64,000 nt of DNA from Cryptomeria japonica (GCF_030272615.1 NC_081407.1:268554075-268618074); one strand, 5' to 3'; numbered from the stretch's first letter, positions 24,701 through 36,380 are shown. Notes: a model not told the origin generated them from the sequence alone. Numbers and translations are program-made.

Positions 24701-26000
24701 CGAATCCGAAATGATATGTCGCCTTGTTGGTTTCGAATCCCCATGGTACGGTGAGTTCTACACCTATCTCCGCGATCATACCCTTCCTCCCAACCAATCA
24801 AATAACCAACGAAAAACCTTCATTCGCCAAACTGCTCGATATACCATTATTGCCGAAACCCTATACCGACGTAGTCTTGATGGTACTCTCCTTCGATGTC
24901 TGGAACAGGATGAGGTAACAAAGGTTTTGGAAGAGGTACATGAAGGAATTTGCGGGACTCACTCAAGTGGTCCATCACTAGCCAAGAAGATCATGCGAGC
25001 TGGATACTATTGGCCATCTATGGAAAAGGATTCCTACTACTTTGTCAGGAAATGCAAGAAATGTCAAGTTCACGGTGACCTGATACATGCACCAGCACAG
25101 GAACTGCAACCAATCACAACACCATGGCCTTTTTGTCAATGGGGCCTTGACCTTGTGGGTAAGATTCATCCATCTTCATCCAATGGCCATAAATTCATTA
25201 TTACCGCTACCGAATATTTCACAAAGTGGATCGAAGCTGTTCCACTTACCCAAGTCACCGGCAAGCAGATCGCCTCATTCATCCTCAACTACATCATCTG
25301 CCGGTATGGTGTACCCATGTCCATCATCACAGATAACGGTCTTCCTTTCAAAAATCAGGATGTCCGTGAGCTTTGTGAGAAATTTCATATCCAACATCGC
25401 TTTTCCACCCCCTATTACCCACAAGGCAATGGTCAGGCTGAAGCATCCAATAAAAACATATTGAGAATCCTAAAGAAGACAGTCAATGATGCCGGTCGTG
25501 ATTGGCATGTTCAATTGAATCCAGCATTATGGGCATATCGAACTAGCATTCGAACCCCTACAAGTGCAACTCCTTATTCATTGGTCTATGGTGCAGAAGC
25601 TATCTTACCTATTGAGGTTGAGATACCATCATTACGAGTTTCCTTGCATAATCTCATCGATGATGAAGCATACAAAGTCTCACGTCTTCAGGACTTAGAG
25701 TTACTTGATGAGAAGCGACAAGCTGCATACAATCACCTCAAAGCCTATCAGCAGCGCATGAGTAGAAGCTACAATCACCGAGTTAGATCTCATACATTTG
25801 AGGTAGGTGATCTTGTTCTTCGAGAGAATCCTCGCAACCAACCAAACAGAGAACATCAAGGCAAGTTTGAATCAAACTGGCTAGGCCAATATGTTGTCAC
25901 TGCTGTGTTCGGGTCCGGGGCATATCAGTTGGCTACATCAGATGGAGAACCACTCGCAGATCCAATCAATAGCATGCACCTCAAACGGTTTTATACCTAA
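18720..26000 (+). CDS. Gag-Pol polyprotein (Tat-type gypsy), one in-frame UGA
   Basis: A single frame of 2,426 codons starts at an ATG in a strong plant context (AAACAAAATGGCT). It is broken only by TGA at 19,389-19,391 (codon 224), inside the gag domain. Domains by residue: gag about 170-327; zinc knuckle C-x2-H-x4-H-x4-C from 462; aspartic protease-like with D683 in LIDNGAG rather than D-S/T-G; G-patch about 924-970 (YGKGLLIMQRMGY); reverse transcriptase from about 1400 with YVDD at 1553-1556; gypsy RNase H about 1690-1810 with YISATS where the first catalytic Asp is expected; second RNase H from about 1843 with D1849 (YFDGS) and NIAEYEAL; integrase with an HHCC finger, then D2144, D2205, E2241 (DD35E) and a GKF...WLG end module. 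The products would package, copy and integrate the element. It is nearly intact, but the UGA would stop most translation unless read through. Confidence 0.93.
19389..19391 (+). other. In-frame UGA stop inside gag
   Basis: TCC-TGA-CTA interrupts the gag homology between WFS and LSGG. UGA followed by CUA is a known leaky context, and CGA to TGA by C-to-T change is the simplest mutational origin. Confidence 0.85.
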
Positions 26001-28607
26001 GGTGTACAGAGCATCAGGCTCCCTTACATATCAGAAAAATACCAAAAACATTCAGAAAATGTCCTGAAGAAAATACAAAAACATTCAAAAAAGTAAAGAA
26101 AAATCATGCATCCAAACGGTGAACAAACACTCCGGTGGCACCTTGGGTAAGTACGATGGTGAAAACCTGGCAAATAGGCGCCACTCGTAAAGGCAATGGC
26201 TCCAGTATCTTTCAGGCTCGTTGCGATCACATTCATGCACACATACATCCATCCATCCCAACCATGGCTTGTTATTTGATCTGTAATCCAAGAAAGTACT
26301 TCATGCGTCTGGCATCCCACTTTTTCATAAATCATGTCCAACTTGGGGGCAATGCCCTTACAATCTAGATGATGGAAGTGGATTCTACATTACTGGTGAT
26401 TCATTGGCAAAAACATTCAAAAATGTCTCGCAAAATACCAAAAACATTAAAAAACAATACAAAATCCAAAAACATCAGAAAACATCAAAAATCACACAAA
26501 AACATGGCAACACCTTGTACATATTCATTCAAGCAGATACAAAATAAACATTGACAACTACTCACACACTGACCATTTACCAATCAAACCAACACAATCA
26601 ACATCAACAAATCCAAAACTGTCTTTAAAACAAGGATGCATCCTTCCTTACCAAAACAAAGACAAGATGACATTTCTTTGACAAGAAAATTCTGTTAGGC
26701 TATCAAATACTTGGTTGATTTATGAGTACAATCGTTTGTTTATCTGTATTGGAATCTTTTAGCATTGTTTTGTATCGTTTGCGCATTATTTCCGATGAAG
26801 TTCTGGGGCATGTACTAATGGTGTCTACGTGGGAAGTTCACTAAGCTATGTGATCATAGACAAAAATGCAGTCATAGATCACTACGGCTTGCTGACTACA
26901 GCGTATATCTCGACCATATGGACATGAACCATTACCAAGGATCCTTATTCTTTATTCTTTATGTATATATACTGTTTGGTTGCAGGTACAATGCTCATTC
27001 TTTGGTTCCTCTTCCTCCAAATTGGATAAAGGTTTTATTTTTTTAGTACGGTATGAACTTGTCTCAGGATCTGATTAGCCTAAGATCAAGGAGGACGATC
27101 CAAGTCATGCACGAAAGGAGATAATCCTTGTCTGTTCCGCAAACAATACTTTGGTCGACTTGACCCTTATATCAAGTCGTTTGTATTAACTTGCTATATT
27201 AAAATCCATGAAAGAAATACTCAGGTCATCTTGAATCATTGTGTCAAGATGCTTGTATTCTCTTCCAACATTTTAAAGCTCAATGATGAAAATAGAGCAC
27301 TATGGATCGTCATTTCACCTCATCTGTTTCTATCTTGCATTCTGTTGCATCTCACCCATCCATTCATTCATTCATATGTAGGCTTTTACATGAATGACTA
27401 ATAAAAGCTGGTCTTGAATACAAATCACGACCAAGTACTCTGATACATCATTAATGCATCATGCAAAGTCTTAAAAACCTTGCATTCCTCATGGTCATAT
27501 CATCATTGCATTTAGGTGCATCTTGCATTGCGACCATTCATGTCATTTTTAAACTTAAACATTGCATATAGTTCATTATTGACATTAGTTTTCATTATCA
27601 AAATCATTTTCATCATTGCATCAATCATAAATAATTAGATTTATTCATGGGATCAAATTGTCTTTGGTTGTTTTAAATCATTTACTAAGCATTTCATCCA
27701 GTATAAATTATCTATTATAATTTTATTAAAAACTTTTCATCATTTATCATTTGCATTCATTTCTTTATAGTTAAAAGATGCATTCATTCATTACTAAGTA
27801 TCTTATTATGCTCATTTTAGGATTCATTTCACATCACATTCATTATCCTCTTTTTAATTGTATTAAGGTACAGTTATTACAAATATTAGTTATAGTATCA
27901 TCCCACTTTCATATTTAATGCATTTTAGATGCATAAGACCATTTGTTTACAAAACATTGGTTCATACCATCTCATATATCCATTTTACGTATGCATTCAT
28001 TTAAAACACATTATCATATAAACATTTGTACTTTACATTTGTTTATCCATCTGCGTTCATTTAGGCATCATCATATAAACATTTGTACTTTACATTTTGT
28101 TTCTCCATATTGCATTCATCTAAACACATCTAGATGCATATTCATACATAACATCATTCATTCAAACATCGTCACATAAATCATCTCATCATTACATTGC
28201 AATAGGAAACATCAAAAATCCTGTTCATGCATCAAGCATAAGCATATATCATCATCATGGCATTCCATACATAGAGCATTACATCACAAATCAAATACAT
28301 CATATATATATAAACCTGCATTCATATGTCAGTATACAACGTCATAAATCATCATAAAAACATGCATAAAAAGAAACAGATCATCAATGCATACATATAC
28401 ACATATACATCTAAGCAATAAATCATCATCATGCATAAACATCCATACATCATCACATGCATAATCATCACAATATGGGATCCCCTCATATATATCATCT
28501 CATATATCAGAGTACAATGAAGTCTACAAAAATCGGCTACCAAGAGCCATCCAAGATACAGTCCAAAAATAGACAATGATACAATACATGTATGCAAAAA
28601 TGCTCTC
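26001..28607. other. 3' spacer of the gypsy element, non-coding
   Basis: It begins with repeats of AAAAACATTCA/AAAATACCAAAAACAT words (26,033-26,100 and 26,404-26,510), then a mixed region. From about 27,340 to 28,600 it is strongly biased to CATT/CATC words, giving only artefactual open frames. No domain was recognised on the plus strand. Confidence 0.65.
28013..28127 (+). repeat. 57-bp tandem repeat in the gypsy spacer
   Basis: ATCATATAAACATTTGTACT and the following 'TTACATTT' start at 28,013 and again at 28,070. The copies diverge slightly towards their ends. Confidence 0.85.
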
Positions 28608-30647
28608 TCAAATGCCACTCTGGCCAGATGCTGTACCACCACCACCCCTACCTACTCCACCACTGGTACCTGCACCACCTGATCCATCTCTGCGTGGAGG
28701 CCTCATCGAACCCCCACTCCCTCCTGCATCTCCTGATCTATCCTGCCTCCAAGGACCCATCACTCCCCCACTGCTCTGCATCCTCTGTGATCGCTCGGAT
28801 CTCATCTGCCGCATCTGGGTATAACTGAGAGCTCGCTGACTGAGTGGCACCACCTGCTCATATAAACCTCGCCAGTACTCTATCTCAGCCTGTGCTCGCC
28901 CAAACTGCCTCATAATCTCCCCTGTAGGACCCTGTGCTCCTACTCCCGCTCGGACTCTCTCCTGCAGCTCCGCCAATCTCTCCACCGCAGTATCTCTCTC
29001 TCGCAGCACCACTGTCAGCTCTGACTCACGTGCAAATAGCTGCACATCCCTAGCTGCTATCTCCTCCTCTAATCTCTCCACCCGGGTCTGCAAATAACCT
29101 ATCATATGCTCCCGCAGATCCCCAGTAGCTCCCTCCCCCATGTCCATGGCTGCCGCACCTGTATCACCCCCTCCACTAGGTCCGTCCCCTGCACCACCCT
29201 TCCCTGCACCTGTATCCATCGGGATCTCTCTCTCCATCCCCCTTCCACTCAGCTGCACTCCTCCCTGCATCAAAGGTCCCTGTGATATCTGAAGAGGTAG
29301 TCCACCTCTCCCTCTCCGCTGCCTCGGCATCCCCAAACCTCCTCCACCTCCTCCACCTCCTCCACCCCCACCTCCTCCTCCTCCTTCTCCACCCCCACCT
29401 CCTCCTCCATCTCCTCCTCCTCCTCGGCCTCCTGCTCTCCGTCCCCATCTCCGTCCTCTCTCATCCTCAAAAGATGGGATCGGCTCTGCTGGGTCTGATA
29501 TCCGTAGGATCGGGTGCGCCGCCCGATACTGTGTATACTCTACTGTCACACCTGCATCCACGACCCTCGGTCGTAAGTCCCATGGCCTCGCCTGCAGTGT
29601 CCGAAACTCTGCCAGTGCCTGATCATACGGTAGCATTGGACCCCATGCATACCGCTCCCGAATCACTCGTGCATACTCCCCTGATCCGCTAGGCAGTCCT
29701 TGCTGCCGTCCGAACTGCCTCATCACTCGTCCCGACACCTGTCTCTCCACATGATAAGAGGTCCTCCCAATGAGGAATCGGGTCATGAAGCAATACGGTA
29801 GTGCCTCCGCATCATCCTCCCATGGCTCACACTCCAAGTATGGCCGCCAGATCACTGCATCCAGGTCATCCAATGCCTGCCGCCACCACTCTAACTTCCC
29901 CAAGTGGGGCTGACTCATCATGCCACTGTACATAAACATGTATGGCTGGTCCACGGCTCGGAATCTGAGACTCACTGGTCGAGTCACTGGTAAGTGCTCC
30001 CATGCCCACACATGCAGCAGCGTCATGCCCACTGCAAGAGAACCTCTCCCCCGGTACACTACCTCGTGTAGCTCCTGATACATGTGCGCTAACACGCACG
30101 GCCCCCATGCAAATCGGGTCCCCTCAGTCATCATCATCTTTATCACCTGTCCCCATCCCACCGCCAATCCATGTGACCGCCTGTCTGGACACAGAAGTCC
30201 TCCCACGATCCCTGACAACACTGCTGGAAGGGGATCATATAGTGTCGCTATATTCTCCCATGCGATTGAGCCATCATCAATGTATACATCCTCCTCAAAA
30301 ATCCTCTGACAAGACACCGTCCCCCAGGATCTATCATATGTCACCAGCTCCCCCCGAATCGAAATCCGAAGGATACACCACACGTCCTCTAAGGTCACCG
30401 TCATCTCCCCCTGGGCTAGATGAAACGTGCACGTCTCACTGTGCCATCGCTCTGCCAAGGCTGTGATCAGACCATGATTCATCCGAATCACGGGCATGTG
30501 CATCACCTCGTACAGGCCAGTAGCTGCAATACAGTCTATCTCTATCTGTGTCAACCGATCTCGCAATCCCTGTGTCGCAGGGTGGCGCTCGCGTAACTGC
30601 AACACGCGCAGATCCTCCTGCACATCGACATTCATCACAATCACCAT
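28608..30647 (-). CDS. Antisense plant-mobile-domain (MAIN/MAIL1-like) protein carried by the gypsy element
   Basis: An uninterrupted 679-codon frame reads opposite to gag-pol between pol and the 3' LTR. I take the first ATG at 30,647-30,645; the open frame extends only six codons further upstream and begins after a TAA. Residues about 40-385 match the plant mobile domain (PF10536 type): GLITALAERWHSETCTFHLA, then GEMTVTLEDVWCIL and WGQVIKMMM. Then come an Arg/Gly segment with a poly-Gly run (about 397-437), a coiled coil (about 514-567, RVERLEEEIAARDVQLFA), and a Gly/Ser/Arg-rich tail. MAIN and MAIL1 are nuclear plant proteins linked to gene and transposon silencing; relatives occur inside transposons. 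The frame is much richer in GC and CpG than its surroundings, which suggests capture or selection. A chance frame of this length with this domain is very unlikely. Expression is not shown. Confidence 0.85.
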   Translation of the reverse strand: MVIVMNVDVQEDLRVLQLRERHPATQGLRDRLTQIEIDCIAATGLYEVMHMPVIRMNHGLITALAERWHSETCTFHLAQGEMTVTLEDVWCILRISIRGELVTYDRSWGTVSCQRIFEEDVYIDDGSIAWENIATLYDPLPAVLSGIVGGLLCPDRRSHGLAVGWGQVIKMMMTEGTRFAWGPCVLAHMYQELHEVVYRGRGSLAVGMTLLHVWAWEHLPVTRPVSLRFRAVDQPYMFMYSGMMSQPHLGKLEWWRQALDDLDAVIWRPYLECEPWEDDAEALPYCFMTRFLIGRTSYHVERQVSGRVMRQFGRQQGLPSGSGEYARVIRERYAWGPMLPYDQALAEFRTLQARPWDLRPRVVDAGVTVEYTQYRAAHPILRISDPAEPIPSFEDERGRRWGRRAGGRGGGGDGGGGGGGEGGGGGGGGGGGGGGGGLGMPRQRRGRGGLPLQISQGPLMQGGVQLSGRGMEREIPMDTGAGKGGAGDGPSGGGDTGAAAMDMGEGATGDLREHMIGYLQTRVERLEEEIAARDVQLFARESELTVVLRERDTAVERLAELQERVRAGVGAQGPTGEIMRQFGRAQAEIEYWRGLYEQVVPLSQRALSYTQMRQMRSERSQRMQSSGGVMGPWRQDRSGDAGGSGGSMRPPRRDGSGGAGTSGGVGRGGGGTASGQSGI

Positions 30648-30904
30648 CAGTTGTTTTGTTATCAAACTTTCTTAAGTTTAAACCTAGACTATCATCAGAT
30701 ACTTTGATCAAGTATCTTCGGGTCTTAACAGGTAAGCAATCATGGCCACCTAGACTTCAATAGGCATTTATTCTAACAAATGACCTAAGTCTCATCGGGC
30801 TGCTATGGTTCAAAACAACTCCCACTTCACCTCGCCATCCATCAATCGTTAGGCATCAGGAGATTTATTTTGTCCGACATTGGGGCATCTCGTTATCCTA
30901 AGGC

Positions 30905-31213
30905 AAAAGCGCTATTTTATCTACAATAGCGCTAGTTCTACACAATAGCGCTACAACAACAGCAATAGCACTCAAAAAGCTCTACAATAGCGCTACAAAA
31001 ACAAAAGCGCTCAATCTGCTATACAATAGCGCTATTACACATCAATAGCGCTCAATTAACCCTACCATAGCGCTACTTTGTCAAGTGCGCTAAAACTTGC
31101 CTACATTAGTGCTAATGCATACAAAAGCGCTCAAACCAGACCACAATAGTGCTATTGCGGCACAAAAGCGCTAATTCATGGCGCAAAAGCGCTAAAACCA
31201 TAGTTCCAGCGCT
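30905..31213 (-). repeat. Upstream array of AGCGCT motifs before the antisense gene, mean period 20 bp
   Basis: Sixteen regularly spaced motif copies run from 30,908 to 31,208, mostly AGCGCT with a few AGTGCT, AGCACT and TGCGCT variants. An extra degenerate AGCTCT lies at 30,978. Spacings are 17-22 bp and average 20.0 bp. On the plus strand they read ACAA(A/T)AGCGCT. On the minus strand this is AGCGCT(T/A)TTGT, the same word and orientation relative to its gene as the leader array has relative to gag. The array ends about 260 bp upstream of the antisense ATG. Confidence 0.9.
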
Positions 31214-31762
31214 CTTGCTCCGACTTGACTTAGACTCAGCTAAAAACCTATCAAAAATGCATGAAAAGTAAGTTTTCGAATTTGCGTACCGCTGGTCCGT
31301 AGTCCTCTGGGCGCTCGAACCGTCGGACTCGCTCGAATCTATGCTCGGTGATCGGAATCAGCATAGTCGCTCCTCCTTGCTCCTCCAAATGTCACTATCA
31401 GAGCTCTCATTTTCAACTGGTTGCAGTCACAAATGATCCTGTTTTCACCCCTTTCACCCCATTTATGCCCTTCGACGTCATCGTAACTTCGCCCCGCTCA
31501 TCGCCGTGGTCCCCGTGAACTTCCCGAGCCCCCCATTTCTCCATGTTTCCCCCGTTTTCTTCTATTTTTCCTCAGTATGCCTAACTTCTTCTCTTCTACC
31601 ACCCTGCTAATTTTCATTCTTTTTCGAGAGATAGCCCGATTTTTCGAAATTTTTCGGCCCATCTCTCGAGGGGGCATACCACCCATTAAATTTACATTTT
31701 ATGGGGCATTTCTTCACACCGGTTTTTCTTTCTTTGAAACGATGCGATAAACTGCACCGTCT
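31214..31762. other. Pre-LTR spacer of the gypsy element
   Basis: Non-coding, relatively GC-rich at first with several CGCTCG words, then pyrimidine-rich. It could hold the promoter of the antisense gene together with the motif array, but I see no clear TATA box. Confidence 0.4.
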
Positions 31763-31776
31763 CAAAGAGGGGCAAA
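31763..31776 (+). other. Polypurine tract of the gypsy element
   Basis: CAAAGAGGGGCAAA directly precedes the 3' LTR start. It would prime plus-strand DNA synthesis. It is unusual in having a C within the purine run. Confidence 0.75.
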
Positions 31777-33183
31777 TGTAATCACATAAATCTGTCCATT
31801 TTAATTAAATGAATATTTCGTATTTATTTGATTAAAAATCCACTAGCCACCAATTAATTCATCCCCAAACATTCTTCTATTAATTAAATAAATTACTCAA
31901 TTTATTTTAATTAATTCATTAAAATCCAATTACAATCAATTAATTAAATAAAATCTATTTATTTAATTAAATCCCCCTATTCCTCTTTTAAATAAATTAA
32001 ATAAAACATTTATTTAAATCATTATCCCCCCCCACTTGCATTTTCCTACAAATGCAACTTGCATATTTATTGAAATAAATGAATTTTTATTTTAATAAAA
32101 TCTTATTTTCCCTCACCCACCAAATCCACTTGCAAAAATCTAATCCCCTTCTAGATTCTTCTAACCCCTTCCTAATTAGCCTAATCCATCCCCTAAATAT
32201 TGTCACATTCCTAAGCAAAATGGAGTCACTTCTCAAAGCCTCAAAGTCTTTGATAACCATTAAAGGCTTCAAGTCTTCAACCACTAAATGACTCAAAGTC
32301 TTTGATAACCATTGAAGGCTTCCAACTTTCAACCACTTAATCCCCAAAGTCTCCAATAACCATTAATGGTTAATTCAACCCTCCCACATGGTTAAAACAT
32401 TTGTTTTGACTCAACCTCTACTCAACCCAAGGGTCTCATCAAGCATTTAATGCTTTGACCATGATTATCTCTTAATCATTTGCACAAAGGTTTATCCTTG
32501 CATTAACTCCTAATCCAGTGGGTAATCCTAATTTAGGCTTGACCTTTACCTTCTAGATAACCATGAGGTCTCCTCAGGCATTTAATGCCTCCAATCTCTT
32601 CTCTCAACCCAATCTTATGTTGACACTTGTCACCATTTTATTGATGCAAATTGTGCACATGGATCCCCAACTTTCAAGCTTGACCCTTGATTAAACCTTT
32701 CAATCCTGGCCATCCATTGCTCCATTTTTCCTATAAATAGAGCCCATTCATTCATAATCCAGATCCTGAAAACTTGTATGCATTTAGGCTATAGACATTT
32801 TTAGAGAGCATTTAGCATAAGCAATCTAACATCTTATCTTTTTGGTTGAAATACATCATTTTAGCATTAGTATTAGCTTTTTATTTCACATTTAGAGCTA
32901 TACTACAATCTCAATCCTCCATAAGCATCCATAGTGCTGAGAGCTACACTATTTTGGAACTTGGAGAGGAGAGGAACAAGGGAGAAGAAGCTAAGGCCAT
33001 GCTAAGAGGCACTTGGAGATGTCTCATGATCTTTGTTTTACTTATTAGATATATTAGCATGTCTCTTAGTCTCTCTTTTGGTATGCCTTTTTAGATTAGC
33101 TTTCGATTGACTAACACTAATGTTTTGTGTGTTTTTGTGTTCTTTGATCTTAGACTAACCTTGTGCCATTTAGGAGGGCATCA
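31777..33183 (+). repeat. 3' LTR of the gypsy element
   Basis: It is 1,407 bp long and lacks a 20-bp AT segment present in the 5' LTR. It is otherwise close to the 5' copy except for a divergent patch at about 32,985-33,080. Confidence 0.93.
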
Positions 33184-33640
33184 ATTATATTAATTATATT
33201 TTAATCATGTGTAAATCGATATTGAGTATTGATCAGATTATATATTTAAAGTAGATCATAATTGATAAAGTGTATCAATGATAAAGCAAATCAAAATCGA
33301 TAATAATTATCGATTAACCAATATATATCGCTATTGTGAATAGGCATATTTAGTGACAGCCGAAACTATGAGACATGCACCATGTAGAGACATGTCTCTA
33401 CGTAAGCATGCCTCCTCTTTATATATATAGAGGTGGTCGATCGGTACTTGTGGACATACAGAAAACATTAAGTGTTGATACAAGCATCTACAACCACTTT
33501 CACTACAGCGATATACATACTGGTAATTCGATAAGCATTATATCAATTACTTCGTTGTTCTAAATAGCTCATACAAAGAGATCGATATTGATATAAATCG
33601 ATCATTGTGAACAGCAGTTCATATTGAAAGTAAATCAATG
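33184..33640. other. Right half of the gypsy target, CGAT-rich, LTR-like
   Basis: It begins with the ATTAT duplication. CGAT words are dense between 33,215 and 33,600, including ATCGATATTGATATAAATCG, and a TATATATATAGAGG stretch near 33,420 resembles a TATA box. This suggests an older LTR, but no partner copy is in the window. Confidence 0.35.
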
Positions 33641-36380
33641 TTCTTAGAGATTGCTAATACAGTAAATAAGAATGGGAGATTATATTCTAAGATTAAAATT
33701 TCAAATACCCTATATTCAAATCCAATAAATCTTCAACAGTAGACACTAACACCAAAATATGATGAATGCTATTATGCTATGCTTGTGGCCCCATTGGTGA
33801 CATATGTGATTGCACTAAAAACTACTTTTGTTTCCTCTTTATAGTAGCTAGTACATGAGAATTTAAATCTATCAATTGTTGCCATATTAATAAGGGCACT
33901 AAGATTATGTCCCAACAAAATAATTTACAAGGCCGCGTAAACTATATCTTGAATTTTTAAGTACAGAATTTTGATCATAACATCAAGACTAAGGGTGAGA
34001 TTTCATGGGGGCTTCAGGATCTATTTTCATGGAGCAGGAGGTTCTATGAAACAAAAAAAAATTATGCTACGGGATTAATTTGAATCTTTTACTTAAAAAT
34101 AGCAGCCCCTACCTTTTAGGATGACAGATTTGAGCTGGGTGAAATTGGAGTAGGACTAGAAATTGTCTCATCAGCTTAAGAATTTTTTTGCCACTTGTCA
34201 ATCATTTGAAATTCTAGATTCTCATCAGGAAAAAATTGGAGAGAAAATGATGTTTATTCAATAATTTTAATCACAGTATTATTAATGAGACCACCAACTT
34301 CCTTAATTTCAAAGCTCAAATTGTTCAAGTTGAACTGCACTACTAAATTCATGAGTGCACCAAGTGAGATTTTTAGGAAGCTCCCCACTCTGTGACCGCA
34401 ACCTAAGAGGACAATTCATCACTTGGCAAGATTCATGGCTTTTGTACTAAAAAGGAGCATTGTCATTTGGTTATGGTAGTTACCAAAGGAGTAAAAGCCA
34501 TCTCTATCTGGAGACCAAACTTGTATCTAGTAGGTCCAATCCAGTCAATCTGTAGGAACTGGGAACTTAAGTATTTCCTAGATTCTTGATGTCAAAGGTA
34601 AAAGATGATTACTCATGTTGACAGGTGAAGGGGTGGGTGTGGTGTTGGTTGCAGGGATGGGAGTTCATGAGTTTGAAGCTTAGTGAATCGGTTCAAATGA
34701 CGATCTGGGATGATACTTCAACAATGGCTTGGGTCCCCAACTTTTTTCTCTAGAGGCTGGAAAGTTGTTGCGAAGAGGTGTTTGGAACATTGGTGATTGC
34801 AATATGCAACGAATGAATGTCAGTGCAAAACACTTCAAAACAGACCAAACGGTTACCCTCTTTTTTCTACTTCTTCATTATATCAATCCACCAAATTGCG
34901 CTGCAAGTATAAAAGAGATGTATTGCAAAATAATAAAATTGTTGAAGTGTTGTTGTTCTGTGATGTTCATTAAATGCAACGAAGCCTAATTCTATGGTAG
35001 AAGACTTGCAAAAAGTGACGGTAGGAGTTTGGTTAAGTGTTTCATTGAAATCTAGGATAATCCATTCAAAGACTAATCATAATTACGCACATTGATTTGC
35101 AGGGTATGAGATACCATTTGATGAGGTCGGTTTATATAAGATTTTCCATTAAGTTTTGTAAAAGCTTGGAGATAGAGACACTGTTTTTAGATCATTTTAT
35201 GCAATATAATCTCTAAGTCTGATCCACTTTGAAAAATGATGTATTTTTCTTACTTTTTATTTCATAAATCATGTGAGAACCATGATTTGAATACTACGGG
35301 AATATTTTAGTGCTTTTCAGATTTGGTATTACAGAAGAGGAAGTGATCGCGGCATATTCTTGTTTCTAGTAATGGAAATCAGAAGTGCAATTCACAAGGA
35401 AATTTGATTGTTGTTTTGTGTGGGGGAATCTGACTTTATATTAATTGAATTCCAAAAGATCATCGACCTAAATGATCTTTTAGAAATTTCTGAAGAACTT
35501 CTTGTAGAAGTGCGAAGATGGTAACTCTCTTTTAAACCATTACTCATATTAATGTATAGAGAAAGAACATCTATAAATTAAAATCATATATCAATATCCA
35601 TCAATAAGGCTGTTGGGATTTCAGTAATGGCATAGTGTGATGGTAATAATTTTGGTTTTGTGATACTTGTCATCAAGGTTTAAATTTTTATTAGCATGTT
35701 ACTCCTATTAGAATGTTATTGCTAAATATTCATGTTGGAGATGAGATCACTCATATGTGAGTTCATAGTTCTTGTTAATAGTGTTCTCCCAATTTTCTTT
35801 TGTTGAAGTTTGTTGGGATGTGATTTTATTTGGAATGTGAGAATTTATTGAAGTCCTCATAAAGAATGATATATTGAGTACCTTAAGATAGGCTCCTCCA
35901 ACAAATATTACCCTTTTTAAAAATTTTTTTTAATCCGAAAGTAGTTTGTGCTTATATTGTCTCCACTATTGAGCTTAATTATATTCCATTAATTCAATAT
36001 AAGAGTTTTGGCTATAACTGGCATTATGACTTGTATCATTTGGTTGAGACTTGCAAAAATATCGTGCTGCCCTTGTGTGGTCTATCCATGTTTAATCGTC
36101 TCTTTGTTTCTCTTGTGGCTAGTATCTACTTTGTTTTTATTTTTGCATTTGTGTAGTGTATTCTCCTTTTGCCCTTTGAGAAATATTTTGAGTTCATTTT
36201 TTTTTGATCTTCAAGTGGTAAATTTCTTTATTGCCATTAAACAATAGAGTTGTATCAGCTCAAAACAAGTCTTTTTAGATCCACTGTGAAATTTAGCATA
36301 ATAGAAATGTTGTTAGTTTGACAATTTCTCTATGTTGTTTCATTGGTCAACAAGTATTAGTTGGTGTTGAGGCGAGCCTT
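33641..36380. other. Non-coding spacer, no gene seen
   Basis: No domain-bearing frame, terminal repeats or RNA genes were recognised. The 86- and 79-codon frames at 34,729 and 36,008 show no family motif. Confidence 0.5.

Larger units (their letters stand above)
15892..33183 (+). mobile_element. Complete Ty3/gypsy retrotransposon, Tat-like lineage, 17.3 kb, with an antisense gene
   Basis: Both LTRs start TGTAATCACATAAATCT and end GGAGGGCATCA. The flanks carry a perfect ATTAT duplication, a primer-binding candidate follows the 5' LTR, and a purine tract precedes the 3' LTR. The internal order is leader with a motif array (17,317-18,719), gag-pol (18,720-26,000), non-coding spacer (26,001-28,607), antisense plant-mobile-domain gene (30,647-28,608), and a second motif array (30,905-31,213). 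Two RNase H domains in pol and an extra antisense frame before the 3' LTR are features known from the Tat/Ogre group of plant gypsy elements. The LTRs differ at about 20 positions outside one divergent patch, roughly 1.5% by eye, so the insertion is the youngest-looking gypsy here. Confidence 0.92.

Noticed and set aside
27943-28179. 78-codon His/Ile-rich frame in the gypsy spacer
   Set aside because: It arises from the CATT/CATC-biased sequence and the 57-bp tandem repeat.
29282-29692. Plus-strand 136-codon frame opposite the poly-Gly part of the antisense gene
   Set aside because: It is a mirror of the GC-rich repeat; the minus strand carries the domain-bearing frame.
30905-31213. CRISPR-like array
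   Set aside because: The 20-bp spacing is of short degenerate motifs, not long identical repeats with unique spacers, and the context is a plant retrotransposon.
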